Shown piece by piece: positions 48,331 through 62,800 of a stretch of DNA of 64,000 nucleotides. The notes under the pieces were generated by a model. The model made no database searches, was not told the origin of the DNA, and worked only from the letters and a program-made list of their open reading frames with translations. Location: NCBI GenBank assembly GCA_944989445.1, contig CALYLW010000015.1, forward strand, positions 2,372,540 to 2,436,539. Direction: 5' to 3'. Made by a program: the position numbers and the translations under genes. Numbering within the stretch: position 1 is the stretch's first letter; each line of letters begins with the position of its first letter. Source of the stretch: Ampullaceana balthica (lineage: Eukaryota; Mollusca; Gastropoda; Lymnaeidae).

Positions 48331-48587
48331 GATGTCAGACCATTAATTTCCGTCTAGTCGCTGCCTCGGGCCCACATAGTCTGTGTCAAATAGTTAATGG
48401 TACGTTGCAACTGCTACTGCCGCCATCCCCCCACCTCTCTGGGGAGCAGACTAGGGGAAATAGATTTTAAACGAACTCCGGAAACCTTCAAAAGTCCATT
48501 TCAAACAGATACATTGAGTTTGCTGTATTTATAAAATTTAAAGTAAAAAAAATGGAAAGCAAAGTCTAATTCTGTCTTTTTATTCCA

Positions 48588-48870
48588 CCCCTTACCCCAC
48601 CCCTTACCCCACCCCTTACCCCACCCCTTACCCCACCCCTTACCCCCCTTACCCCACCCCTTACCCCACCCCGTACCCCACCCCTTACCCAACCCCTTAC
48701 CCCCCTTACCCCACCCTTACCCCACCCTTACCCCACCCCTTACCCCACCCCTTACCCCACCACTTACCCCACCCCTTACCCCACCCCTTACCCCACCCCT
48801 TAACCCACCCCTTACCCCACCCCTTACCCCACCCCTAACCCCACCCCTTACCCCACCCCTTACCCCACCA
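48588..48870. repeat. 12-bp C-rich minisatellite, potential G-quadruplex tract
   Basis: The unit is CCCCACCCCTTA, about 23 copies. The minus strand (the gene sense) is a run of GGGGTGGGGTAAGGGG blocks that satisfies the simple G4 pattern many times over. Confidence 0.95.
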
Positions 48871-49302
48871 GAAAAAAATTATTGCTCTTTTAAAATATTA
48901 CTTAAATAAAGCAGAAAAATAAACCGTCCCGATTTCCTTTTTGTGTTAAAAAGTATAGATGCGGCCTTATTTATTTATAGTGTCGTCAATAACCGAATTC
49001 GATTATTCATGACGGACGACTAAACGAGTGGTATTAGGAATGGACACCACGATGGCTACAGGAGTACACGCTGTTACTTCTTGGCAGAACAGACCAATGG
49101 TGGAAACTGAGTCAATTACACCAACTTATTGCTATTCAAATGAGAATAGTGTATTGTCTTACTAAATCATACCTAAATAAGTTATACAAGAGGGACTCGA
49201 ACTCCTTTCATTGAATCAAAGACACAAATACAGAAATGCAGCTTTTGACTCTTGTCCAGCGTTTGACTTAAGTTGGTGACCGATTCCTACCCTTTGACAG
49301 GC
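48871..49302. other. Unique spacer with no supported feature
   Basis: About 430 bp between the C-rich and 39-bp arrays. No exon recognised. Confidence 0.6.
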
Positions 49303-50765
49303 GCTGACCAGCAGATTGAGTCAGGTATAGTGTTGTATGGCACTGACCAACAGATTGAGTCAGGTACAGTGTTGTATGGCACTGACCAACAAATTGAGTC
49401 GTCAGGTACAGTGTTGTATGGCACTGACCAACAGATTGAGTCAGGTACAGTGTTGTACGGCACTGACCAACAGATTGAGTCAGGTACAATGTTGTATGAC
49501 ACTGACCAGCAGATTGAGTCAGGTACAGTGTTGTATGGCACTGACCAACAGATTGAGTCAGGTACAGTGTTGTATGGCACTGACCAGCAGATTGAGTCAG
49601 GTACAATGTTGTATGGCACTGACCAACAGATTGCGTCTCGGACAATGTTGTATGGCACTGACCAACAGATTGAGTCAAGGACAATGTTGTATGGCACTGA
49701 CCAGCAGATTGAGTAAAGGACAATGTTGTATGGCACTGACCAGCAGATTGAGTAAAGGACAATGTTGTATGGCACTGACCAGCAGATTGAGTCAAGGACA
49801 ATGTTGTATGGCACTGACCAGCAGATTGAGTCAAGGACAATGTTGTATGGCACTGGCCAACAGATGGCGTCTAGGAAAATATTGTATGGTACTTACCAGA
49901 TTGAGTCAGGTACATTGTTGTATGGCACTGACCAGCAGATTGAGTCTAGGACAATGTTGTATGGCACTGACCAGCAGATTGAGTCTAGGACAATGTTGTA
50001 TGGCACTGACCAGCAGATTGAGTCTAGGACAATGTTGTATGGCACTGACCAGCAGATTGAGTTAGGAACAATGTTGTATGACACTGACCAGTAGATTGAG
50101 TCAGGGACAATGTTGTATGGAACTGACCAGCAGATTGAGTCAGGTACAATGTTGTATGGCACTGACCAGTAGATTGAGCCAGGTACAATGTTGTATGGCA
50201 CTGACCAACAGATTGCGTCTCTGACTATGTTGTATGGTACTGATCAGCAAATTGCGTCTCTGACAGTGTTGTATAGCACTGACCAACAGATTGCGTCTCT
50301 GACTATGTTGTATGGCACTGACCAACAGATTGCGTCTCTGACAGTGTTGTATGGCACTGACCAACAGATTGAGCCAGGTACAAGGTTGTATGGTACTGAC
50401 CAGCATATTGAGTCTCTGATAGTGGTGTAAGGCACTGACCAGCAGATTGCGTCTCTGATAGTGTTGTAAGGCACTGACCAACAGATTGCGTCTCTGACAG
50501 TGTTGTATGGCACTGACCAACAGATTGAGCCAGGTACAATGTTGTATGGTGCTGACCAGCAGATTACGTCTCTGACAATGTTGTATGGTACTGACCAGCA
50601 GATTGAGTCTCGGACAATGTTGTATGGCACTGACCAACAGATTGAGTCTCGGACAATGTTGTATGGTTCTGACCAGCAGATTGAGTCTCGAACAATGTTG
50701 TATGGTACTGACCAGCACATTGAGCCTCTGACAGCGTTGTATGGCACTGACCAACAGATTGAGCA
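49303..50765. repeat. 39-bp minisatellite, about 37 copies
   Basis: The unit contains CTGACCAGCAGATTGAGTCA and GGTACAATGTTGTATGGCA. Variant classes (GAGTCAGG, GAGTCTAGG, GCGTCTCTG) occur in blocks. It nearly abuts the 60-bp array (about 45 bp apart). All long frames across it are repeat artefacts. Confidence 0.97.
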
Positions 50766-50812
50766 GTTTTCCCAGATCTGAGTCAAAATTTTCAGAAAAA
50801 GTTGGAAAAAAA

Positions 50813-53800
50813 AGACTAAACACTAACCAATGACTTACATTTATCATAGATGTTGGTCGGCACATGTAAAAAAGACTAAACACTAACCAATGACTTACAT
50901 TTATCATAGATGTTGGTCGGCACATGTAAAAAAGACTTAACACTAACCAATGACTTACATTTATCATAGATGTTGGTCGGCACATGTAAAAAAGACTTAA
51001 CACTAACCAATGACTTACATTTATCATAGATGTTGGTCGGCACATGTAAAAAAGACTTAACACTAACCAATGACTTACATTTATCATAGATGTTGGTCGG
51101 CACATGTAAAAAAGACTAAACACTAACCAATGACTTACATTTATCATAGATGTTGGTCGGCACATGTAAAAAAGACTTAACACTAACCAATGACTTACAT
51201 TTATCATAGATGTTGGTCGGCACATGTAAAAAAGACTTAACACTAACCAATGACTTACATTTATCATAGATGTTGGTCGGCACATGTAAAAAAGACTTAA
51301 CACTAACCAATGACTTACATTTATCATAGATGTTGGTCGGCACATGTAAAAAAGACTTAACACTAACCAATGACTTACATTTATCATAGATGTTGGTCGG
51401 CACATGTAAAAAAGACTAAACACTAACCAATGACTTACATTTATCATAGATGTTGGTCGGCACATGTAAAAAAGACTAAACACTAACCAATGACTTACAT
51501 TTATCATAGATGTTGGTCGGCACATGTAAAAAAGACTAAACACTAACCAATGACTTACATTTATCATAGATGTTGGTCGGCACATGTAAAAAAGACTAAA
51601 CACTAACCAATGACTTACATTTATCATAGATGTTGGTCGGCACATGTAAAAAAGACTTAACACTAACCAATGACTTACATTTATCATAGATGTTGGTCGG
51701 CACATGTAAAAAAGACTAAACACTAACCAATGACTTACATTTATCATAGATGTTGGTCGGCACATGTAAAAAAGACTAAACACTAACCAATGACTTACAT
51801 TTATCATAGATGTTGGTCGGCACATGTAAAAAAGACTAAACACTAACCAATGACTTACATTTATCATAGATGTTGGTCGGCACATGTAAAAAAGACTAAA
51901 CACTAACCAATGACTTACATTTATCATAGATGTTGGTCGGCACATGTAAAAAAGACTAAACACTAACCAATGACTTACATTTATCATAGATGTTGGTCGG
52001 CACATGTAAAAAAGACTAAACACTAACCAATGACTTACATTTATCATAGATGTTGGTCGGCACATGTAAAAAAGACTAAACACTAACCAATGACTTACAT
52101 TTATCATAGATGTTGGTCGGCACATGTAAAAAAGACTAAACACTAACCAATGACTTACATTTATCATAGATGTTGGTCGGCACATGTAAAAAAGACTAAA
52201 CACTAACCAATGACTTACATTTATCATAGATGTTGGTCGGCACATGTAAAAAAGACTAAACACTAACCAATGACTTACATTTATCATAGATGTTGGTCGG
52301 CACATGTAAAAAAGACTAAACACTAACCAATGACTTACATTTATCATAGATGTTGGTCGGCACATGTAAAAAAGACTAAACACTAACCAATGACTTACAT
52401 TTATCATAGATGTTGGTCGGCACATGTAAAAAAGACTAAACACTAACCAATGACTTACATTTATCATAGATGTTGGTCGGCACATGTAAAAAAGACTAAA
52501 CACTAACCAATGACTTACATTTATCATAGATGTTGGTCGGCACATGTAAAAAAGACTAAACACTAACCAATGACTTACATTTATCATAGATGTTGGTCGG
52601 CACATGTAAAAAAGACTAAACACTAACCAATGACTTACATTTATCATAGATGTTGGTCGGCACATGTAAAAAAGACTAAACACTAACCAATGACTTACAT
52701 TTATCATAGATGTTGGTCGGCACATGTAAAAAAGACTAAACACTAACCAATGACTTACATTTATCATAGATGTTGGTCGGCACATGTAAAAAAGACTAAA
52801 CACTAACCAATGACTTACATTTATCATAGATGTTGGTCGGCACATGTAAAAAAGACTAAACACTAACCAATGACTTACATTTATCATAGATGTTGGTCGG
52901 CACATGTAAAAAAGACTAAACACTAACCAATGACTTACATTTATCATAGATGTTGGTCGGCACATGTAAAAAAGACTAAACACTAACCAATGACTTACAT
53001 TTATCATAGATGTTGGTCGGCACATGTAAAAAAGACTAAACACTAACCAATGACTTACATTTATCATAGATGTTGGTCGGCACATGTAAAAAAGACTAAA
53101 CACTAACCAATGACTTACATTTATCATAGATGTTGGTCGGCACATGTAAAAAAGACTAAACACTAACCAATGACTTACATTTATCATAGATGTTGGTCGG
53201 CACATGTAAAAAAGACTAAACACTAACCAATGACTTACATTTATCATAGATGTTGGTCGGCACATGTAAAAAAGACTAAACACTAACCAATGACTTACAT
53301 TTATCATAGATGTTGGTCGGCACATGTAAAAAAGACTAAACACTAACCAATGACTTACATTTATCATAGATGTTGGTCGGCACATGTAAAAAAGACTAAA
53401 CACTAACCAATGACTTACATTTATCATAGATGTTGGTCGGCACATGTAAAAAAGACTAAACACTAACCAATGACTTACATTTATCATAGATGTTGGTCGG
53501 CACATGTAAAAAAGACTAAACACTAACCAATGACTTACATTTATCATAGATGTTGGTCGGCACATGTAAAAAAGACTAAACACTAACCAATGACTTACAT
53601 TTATCATAGATGTTGGTCGGCACATGTAAAAAAGACTAAACACTAACCAATGACTTACATTTATCATAGATGTTGGTCGGCACATGTAAAAAAGACTAAA
53701 CACTAACCAATGACTTACATTTATCATAGATGTTGGTCGGCACATGTAAAAAAGACTAAACACTAACCAATGACTTACATTTATCATAGATGTTGGTCGG

Positions 53801-56800
53801 CACATGTAAAAAAGACTAAACACTAACCAATGACTTACATTTATCATAGATGTTGGTCGGCACATGTAAAAAAGACTAAACACTAACCAATGACTTACAT
53901 TTATCATAGATGTTGGTCGGCACATGTAAAAAAGACTAAACACTAACCAATGACTTACATTTATCATAGATGTTGGTCGGCACATGTAAAAAAGACTAAA
54001 CACTAACCAATGACTTACATTTATCATAGATGTTGGTCGGCACATGTAAAAAAGACTAAACACTAACCAATGACTTACATTTATCATAGATGTTGGTCGG
54101 CACATGTAAAAAAGACTAAACACTAACCAATGACTTACATTTATCATAGATGTTGGTCGGCACATGTAAAAAAGACTAAACACTAACCAATGACTTACAT
54201 TTATCATAGATGTTGGTCGGCACATGTAAAAAAGACTAAACACTAACCAATGACTTACATTTATCATAGATGTTGGTCGGCACATGTAAAAAAGACTAAA
54301 CACTAACCAATGACTTACATTTATCATAGATGTTGGTCGGCACATGTAAAAAAGACTAAACACTAACCAATGACTTACATTTATCATAGATGTTGGTCGG
54401 CACATGTAAAAAAGACTAAACACTAACCAATGACTTACATTTATCATAGATGTTGGTCGGCACATGTAAAAAAGACTAAACACTAACCAATGACTTACAT
54501 TTATCATAGATGTTGGTCGGCACATGTAAAAAAGACTAAACACTAACCAATGACTTACATTTATCATAGATGTTGGTCGGCACATGTAAAAAAGACTAAA
54601 CACTAACCAATGACTTACATTTATCATAGATGTTGGTCGGCACATGTAAAAAAGACTAAACACTAACCAATGACTTACATTTATCATAGATGTTGGTCGG
54701 CACATGTAAAAAAGACTAAACACTAACCAATGACTTACATTTATCATAGATGTTGGTCGGCACATGTAAAAAAGACTAAACACTAACCAATGACTTACAT
54801 TTATCATAGATGTTGGTCGGCACATGTAAAAAAGACTAAACACTAACCAATGACTTACATTTATCATAGATGTTGGTCGGCACATGTAAAAAAGACTAAA
54901 CACTAACCAATGACTTACATTTATCATAGATGTTGGTCGGCACATGTAAAAAAGACTAAACACTAACCAATGACTTACATTTATCATAGATGTTGGTCGG
55001 CACATGTAAAAAAGACTAAACACTAACCAATGACTTACATTTATCATAGATGTTGGTCGGCACATGTAAAAAAGACTAAACACTAACCAATGACTTACAT
55101 TTATCATAGATGTTGGTCGGCACATGTAAAAAAGACTAAACACTAACCAATGACTTACATTTATCATAGATGTTGGTCGGCACATGTAAAAAAGACTAAA
55201 CACTAACCAATGACTTACATTTATCATAGATGTTGGTCGGCACATGTAAAAAAGACTAAACACTAACCAATGACTTACATTTATCATAGATGTTGGTCGG
55301 CACATGTAAAAAAGACTAAACACTAACCAATGACTTACATTTATCATAGATGTTGGTCGGCACATGTAAAAAAGACTAAACACTAACCAATGACTTACAT
55401 TTATCATAGATGTTGGTCGGCACATGTAAAAAAGACTAAACACTAACCAATGACTTACATTTATCATAGATGTTGGTCGGCACATGTAAAAAAGACTAAA
55501 CACTAACCAATGACTTACATTTATCATAGATGTTGGTCGGCACATGTAAAAAAGACTAAACACTAACCAATGACTTACATTTATCATAGATGTTGGTCGG
55601 CACATGTAAAAAAGACTAAACACTAACCAATGACTTACATTTATCATAGATGTTGGTCGGCACATGTAAAAAAGACTAAACACTAACCAATGACTTACAT
55701 TTATCATAGATGTTGGTCGGCACATGTAAAAAAGACTAAACACTAACCAATGACTTACATTTATCATAGATGTTGGTCGGCACATGTAAAAAAGACTAAA
55801 CACTAACCAATGACTTACATTTATCATAGATGTTGGTCGGCACATGTAAAAAAGACTAAACACTAACCAATGACTTACATTTATCATAGATGTTGGTCGG
55901 CACATGTAAAAAAGACTAAACACTAACCAATGACTTACATTTATCATAGATGTTGGTCGGCACATGTAAAAAAGACTAAACACTAACCAATGACTTACAT
56001 TTATCATAGATGTTGGTCGGCACATGTAAAAAAGACTAAACACTAACCAATGACTTACATTTATCATAGATGTTGGTCGGCACATGTAAAAAAGACTAAA
56101 CACTAACCAATGACTTACATTTATCATAGATGTTGGTCGGCACATGTAAAAAAGACTAAACACTAACCAATGACTTACATTTATCATAGATGTTGGTCGG
56201 CACATGTAAAAAAGACTAAACACTAACCAATGACTTACATTTATCATAGATGTTGGTCGGCACATGTAAAAAAGACTAAACACTAACCAATGACTTACAT
56301 TTATCATAGATGTTGGTCGGCACATGTAAAAAAGACTAAACACTAACCAATGACTTACATTTATCATAGATGTTGGTCGGCACATGTAAAAAAGACTAAA
56401 CACTAACCAATGACTTACATTTATCATAGATGTTGGTCGGCACATGTAAAAAAGACTAAACACTAACCAATGACTTACATTTATCATAGATGTTGGTCGG
56501 CACATGTAAAAAAGACTTAACACTAACCAATGACTTACATTTATCATAGATGTTGGTCGGCACATGTAAAAAAGACTAAACACTAACCAATGACTTACAT
56601 TTATCATAGATGTTGGTCGGCACATGTAAAAAAGACTAAACACTAACCAATGACTTACATTTATCATAGATGTTGGTCGGCACATGTAAAAAAGACTAAA
56701 CACTAACCAATGACTTACATTTATCATAGATGTTGGTCGGCACATGTAAAAAAGACTAAACACTAACCAATGACTTACATTTATCATAGATGTTGGTCGG

Positions 56801-59800
56801 CACATGTAAAAAAGACTAAACACTAACCAATGACTTACATTTATCATAGATGTTGGTCGGCACATGTAAAAAAGACTAAACACTAACCAATGACTTACAT
56901 TTATCATAGATGTTGGTCGGCACATGTAAAAAAGACTAAACACTAACCAATGACTTACATTTATCATAGATGTTGGTCGGCACATGTAAAAAAGACTAAA
57001 CACTAACCAATGACTTACATTTATCATAGATGTTGGTCGGCACATGTAAAAAAGACTAAACACTAACCAATGACTTACATTTATCATAGATGTTGGTCGG
57101 CACATGTAAAAAAGACTAAACACTAACCAATGACTTACATTTATCATAGATGTTGGTCGGCACATGTAAAAAAGACTAAACACTAACCAATGACTTACAT
57201 TTATCATAGATGTTGGTCGGCACATGTAAAAAAGACTAAACACTAACCAATGACTTACATTTATCATAGATGTTGGTCGGCACATGTAAAAAAGACTAAA
57301 CACTAACCAATGACTTACATTTATCATAGATGTTGGTCGGCACATGTAAAAAAGACTAAACACTAACCAATGACTTACATTTATCATAGATGTTGGTCGG
57401 CACATGTAAAAAAGACTAAACACTAACCAATGACTTACATTTATCATAGATGTTGGTCGGCACATGTAAAAAAGACTAAACACTAACCAATGACTTACAT
57501 TTATCATAGATGTTGGTCGGCACATGTAAAAAAGACTAAACACTAACCAATGACTTACATTTATCATAGATGTTGGTCGGCACATGTAAAAAAGACTAAA
57601 CACTAACCAATGACTTACATTTATCATAGATGTTGGTCGGCACATGTAAAAAAGACTAAACACTAACCAATGACTTACATTTATCATAGATGTTGGTCGG
57701 CACATGTAAAAAAGACTAAACACTAACCAATGACTTACATTTATCATAGATGTTGGTCGGCACATGTAAAAAAGACTTAACACTAACCAATGACTTACAT
57801 TTATCATAGATGTTGGTCGGCACATGTAAAAAAGACTAAACACTAACCAATGACTTACATTTATCATAGATGTTGGTCGGCACATGTAAAAAAGACTAAA
57901 CACTAACCAATGACTTACATTTATCATAGATGTTGGTCGGCACATGTAAAAAAGACTAAACACTAACCAATGACTTACATTTATCATAGATGTTGGTCGG
58001 CACATGTAAAAAAGACTAAACACTAACCAATGACTTACATTTATCATAGATGTTGGTCGGCACATGTAAAAAAGACTAAACACTAACCAATGACTTACAT
58101 TTATCATAGATGTTGGTCGGCACATGTAAAAAAGACTAAACACTAACCAATGACTTACATTTATCATAGATGTTGGTCGGCACATGTAAAAAAGACTAAA
58201 CACTAACCAATGACTTACATTTATCATAGATGTTGGTCGGCACATGTAAAAAAGACTAAACACTAACCAATGACTTACATTTATCATAGATGTTGGTCGG
58301 CACATGTAAAAAAGACTAAACACTAACCAATGACTTACATTTATCATAGATGTTGGTCGGCACATGTAAAAAAGACTAAACACTAACCAATGACTTACAT
58401 TTATCATAGATGTTGGTCGGCACATGTAAAAAAGACTAAACACTAACCAATGACTTACATTTATCATAGATGTTGGTCGGCACATGTAAAAAAGACTAAA
58501 CACTAACCAATGACTTACATTTATCATAGATGTTGGTCGGCACATGTAAAAAAGACTAAACACTAACCAATGACTTACATTTATCATAGATGTTGGTCGG
58601 CACATGTAAAAAAGACTAAACACTAACCAATGACTTACATTTATCATAGATGTTGGTCGGCACATGTAAAAAAGACTAAACACTAACCAATGACTTACAT
58701 TTATCATAGATGTTGGTCGGCACATGTAAAAAAGACTAAACACTAACCAATGACTTACATTTATCATAGATGTTGGTCGGCACATGTAAAAAAGACTAAA
58801 CACTAACCAATGACTTACATTTATCATAGATGTTGGTCGGCACATGTAAAAAAGACTAAACACTAACCAATGACTTACATTTATCATAGATGTTGGTCGG
58901 CACATGTAAAAAAGACTAAACACTAACCAATGACTTACATTTATCATAGATGTTGGTCGGCACATGTAAAAAAGACTAAACACTAACCAATGACTTACAT
59001 TTATCATAGATGTTGGTCGGCACATGTAAAAAAGACTAAACACTAACCAATGACTTACATTTATCATAGATGTTGGTCGGCACATGTAAAAAAGACTAAA
59101 CACTAACCAATGACTTACATTTATCATAGATGTTGGTCGGCACATGTAAAAAAGACTAAACACTAACCAATGACTTACATTTATCATAGATGTTGGTCGG
59201 CACATGTAAAAAAGACTAAACACTAACCAATGACTTACATTTATCATAGATGTTGGTCGGCACATGTAAAAAAGACTAAACACTAACCAATGACTTACAT
59301 TTATCATAGATGTTGGTCGGCACATGTAAAAAAGACTAAACACTAACCAATGACTTACATTTATCATAGATGTTGGTCGGCACATGTAAAAAAGACTAAA
59401 CACTAACCAATGACTTACATTTATCATAGATGTTGGTCGGCACATGTAAAAAAGACTAAACACTAACCAATGACTTACATTTATCATAGATGTTGGTCGG
59501 CACATGTAAAAAAGACTAAACACTAACCAATGACTTACATTTATCATAGATGTTGGTCGGCACATGTAAAAAAGACTAAACACTAACCAATGACTTACAT
59601 TTATCATAGATGTTGGTCGGCACATGTAAAAAAGACTAAACACTAACCAATGACTTACATTTATCATAGATGTTGGTCGGCACATGTAAAAAAGACTAAA
59701 CACTAACCAATGACTTACATTTATCATAGATGTTGGTCGGCACATGTAAAAAAGACTAAACACTAACCAATGACTTACATTTATCATAGATGTTGGTCGG

Positions 59801-62800
59801 CACATGTAAAAAAGACTAAACACTAACCAATGACTTACATTTATCATAGATGTTGGTCGGCACATGTAAAAAAGACTAAACACTAACCAATGACTTACAT
59901 TTATCATAGATGTTGGTCGGCACATGTAAAAAAGACTAAACACTAACCAATGACTTACATTTATCATAGATGTTGGTCGGCACATGTAAAAAAGACTAAA
60001 CACTAACCAATGACTTACATTTATCATAGATGTTGGTCGGCACATGTAAAAAAGACTAAACACTAACCAATGACTTACATTTATCATAGATGTTGGTCGG
60101 CACATGTAAAAAAGACTAAACACTAACCAATGACTTACATTTATCATAGATGTTGGTCGGCACATGTAAAAAAGACTAAACACTAACCAATGACTTACAT
60201 TTATCATAGATGTTGGTCGGCACATGTAAAAAAGACTAAACACTAACCAATGACTTACATTTATCATAGATGTTGGTCGGCACATGTAAAAAAGACTAAA
60301 CACTAACCAATGACTTACATTTATCATAGATGTTGGTCGGCACATGTAAAAAAGACTAAACACTAACCAATGACTTACATTTATCATAGATGTTGGTCGG
60401 CACATGTAAAAAAGACTAAACACTAACCAATGACTTACATTTATCATAGATGTTGGTCGGCACATGTAAAAAAGACTAAACACTAACCAATGACTTACAT
60501 TTATCATAGATGTTGGTCGGCACATGTAAAAAAGACTAAACACTAACCAATGACTTACATTTATCATAGATGTTGGTCGGCACATGTAAAAAAGACTAAA
60601 CACTAACCAATGACTTACATTTATCATAGATGTTGGTCGGCACATGTAAAAAAGACTAAACACTAACCAATGACTTACATTTATCATAGATGTTGGTCGG
60701 CACATGTAAAAAAGACTAAACACTAACCAATGACTTACATTTATCATAGATGTTGGTCGGCACATGTAAAAAAGACTAAACACTAACCAATGACTTACAT
60801 TTATCATAGATGTTGGTCGGCACATGTAAAAAAGACTAAACACTAACCAATGACTTACATTTATCATAGATGTTGGTCGGCACATGTAAAAAAGACTAAA
60901 CACTAACCAATGACTTACATTTATCATAGATGTTGGTCGGCACATGTAAAAAAGACTAAACACTAACCAATGACTTACATTTATCATAGATGTTGGTCGG
61001 CACATGTAAAAAAGACTAAACACTAACCAATGACTTACATTTATCATAGATGTTGGTCGGCACATGTAAAAAAGACTAAACACTAACCAATGACTTACAT
61101 TTATCATAGATGTTGGTCGGCACATGTAAAAAAGACTAAACACTAACCAATGACTTACATTTATCATAGATGTTGGTCGGCACATGTAAAAAAGACTAAA
61201 CACTAACCAATGACTTACATTTATCATAGATGTTGGTCGGCACATGTAAAAAAGACTAAACACTAACCAATGACTTACATTTATCATAGATGTTGGTCGG
61301 CACATGTAAAAAAGACTAAACACTAACCAATGACTTACATTTATCATAGATGTTGGTCGGCACATGTAAAAAAGACTAAACACTAACCAATGACTTACAT
61401 TTATCATAGATGTTGGTCGGCACATGTAAAAAAGACTAAACACTAACCAATGACTTACATTTATCATAGATGTTGGTCGGCACATGTAAAAAAGACTAAA
61501 CACTAACCAATGACTTACATTTATCATAGATGTTGGTCGGCACATGTAAAAAAGACTAAACACTAACCAATGACTTACATTTATCATAGATGTTGGTCGG
61601 CACATGTAAAAAAGACTAAACACTAACCAATGACTTACATTTATCATAGATGTTGGTCGGCACATGTAAAAAAGACTAAACACTAACCAATGACTTACAT
61701 TTATCATAGATGTTGGTCGGCACATGTAAAAAAGACTAAACACTAACCAATGACTTACATTTATCATAGATGTTGGTCGGCACATGTAAAAAAGACTAAA
61801 CACTAACCAATGACTTACATTTATCATAGATGTTGGTCGGCACATGTAAAAAAGACTAAACACTAACCAATGACTTACATTTATCATAGATGTTGGTCGG
61901 CACATGTAAAAAAGACTAAACACTAACCAATGACTTACATTTATCATAGATGTTGGTCGGCACATGTAAAAAAGACTAAACACTAACCAATGACTTACAT
62001 TTATCATAGATGTTGGTCGGCACATGTAAAAAAGACTAAACACTAACCAATGACTTACATTTATCATAGATGTTGGTCGGCACATGTAAAAAAGACTAAA
62101 CACTAACCAATGACTTACATTTATCATAGATGTTGGTCGGCACATGTAAAAAAGACTAAACACTAACCAATGACTTACATTTATCATAGATGTTGGTCGG
62201 CACATGTAAAAAAGACTAAACACTAACCAATGACTTACATTTATCATAGATGTTGGTCGGCACATGTAAAAAAGACTAAACACTAACCAATGACTTACAT
62301 TTATCATAGATGTTGGTCGGCACATGTAAAAAAGACTAAACACTAACCAATGACTTACATTTATCATAGATGTTGGTCGGCACATGTAAAAAAGACTAAA
62401 CACTAACCAATGACTTACATTTATCATAGATGTTGGTCGGCACATGTAAAAAAGACTAAACACTAACCAATGACTTACATTTATCATAGATGTTGGTCGG
62501 CACATGTAAAAAAGACTAAACACTAACCAATGACTTACATTTATCATAGATGTTGGTCGGCACATGTAAAAAAGACTAAACACTAACCAATGACTTACAT
62601 TTATCATAGATGTTGGTCGGCACATGTAAAAAAGACTAAACACTAACCAATGACTTACATTTATCATAGATGTTGGTCGGCACATGTAAAAAAGACTAAA
62701 CACTAACCAATGACTTACATTTATCATAGATGTTGGTCGGCACATGTAAAAAAGACTAAACACTAACCAATGACTTACATTTATCATAGATGTTGGTCGG

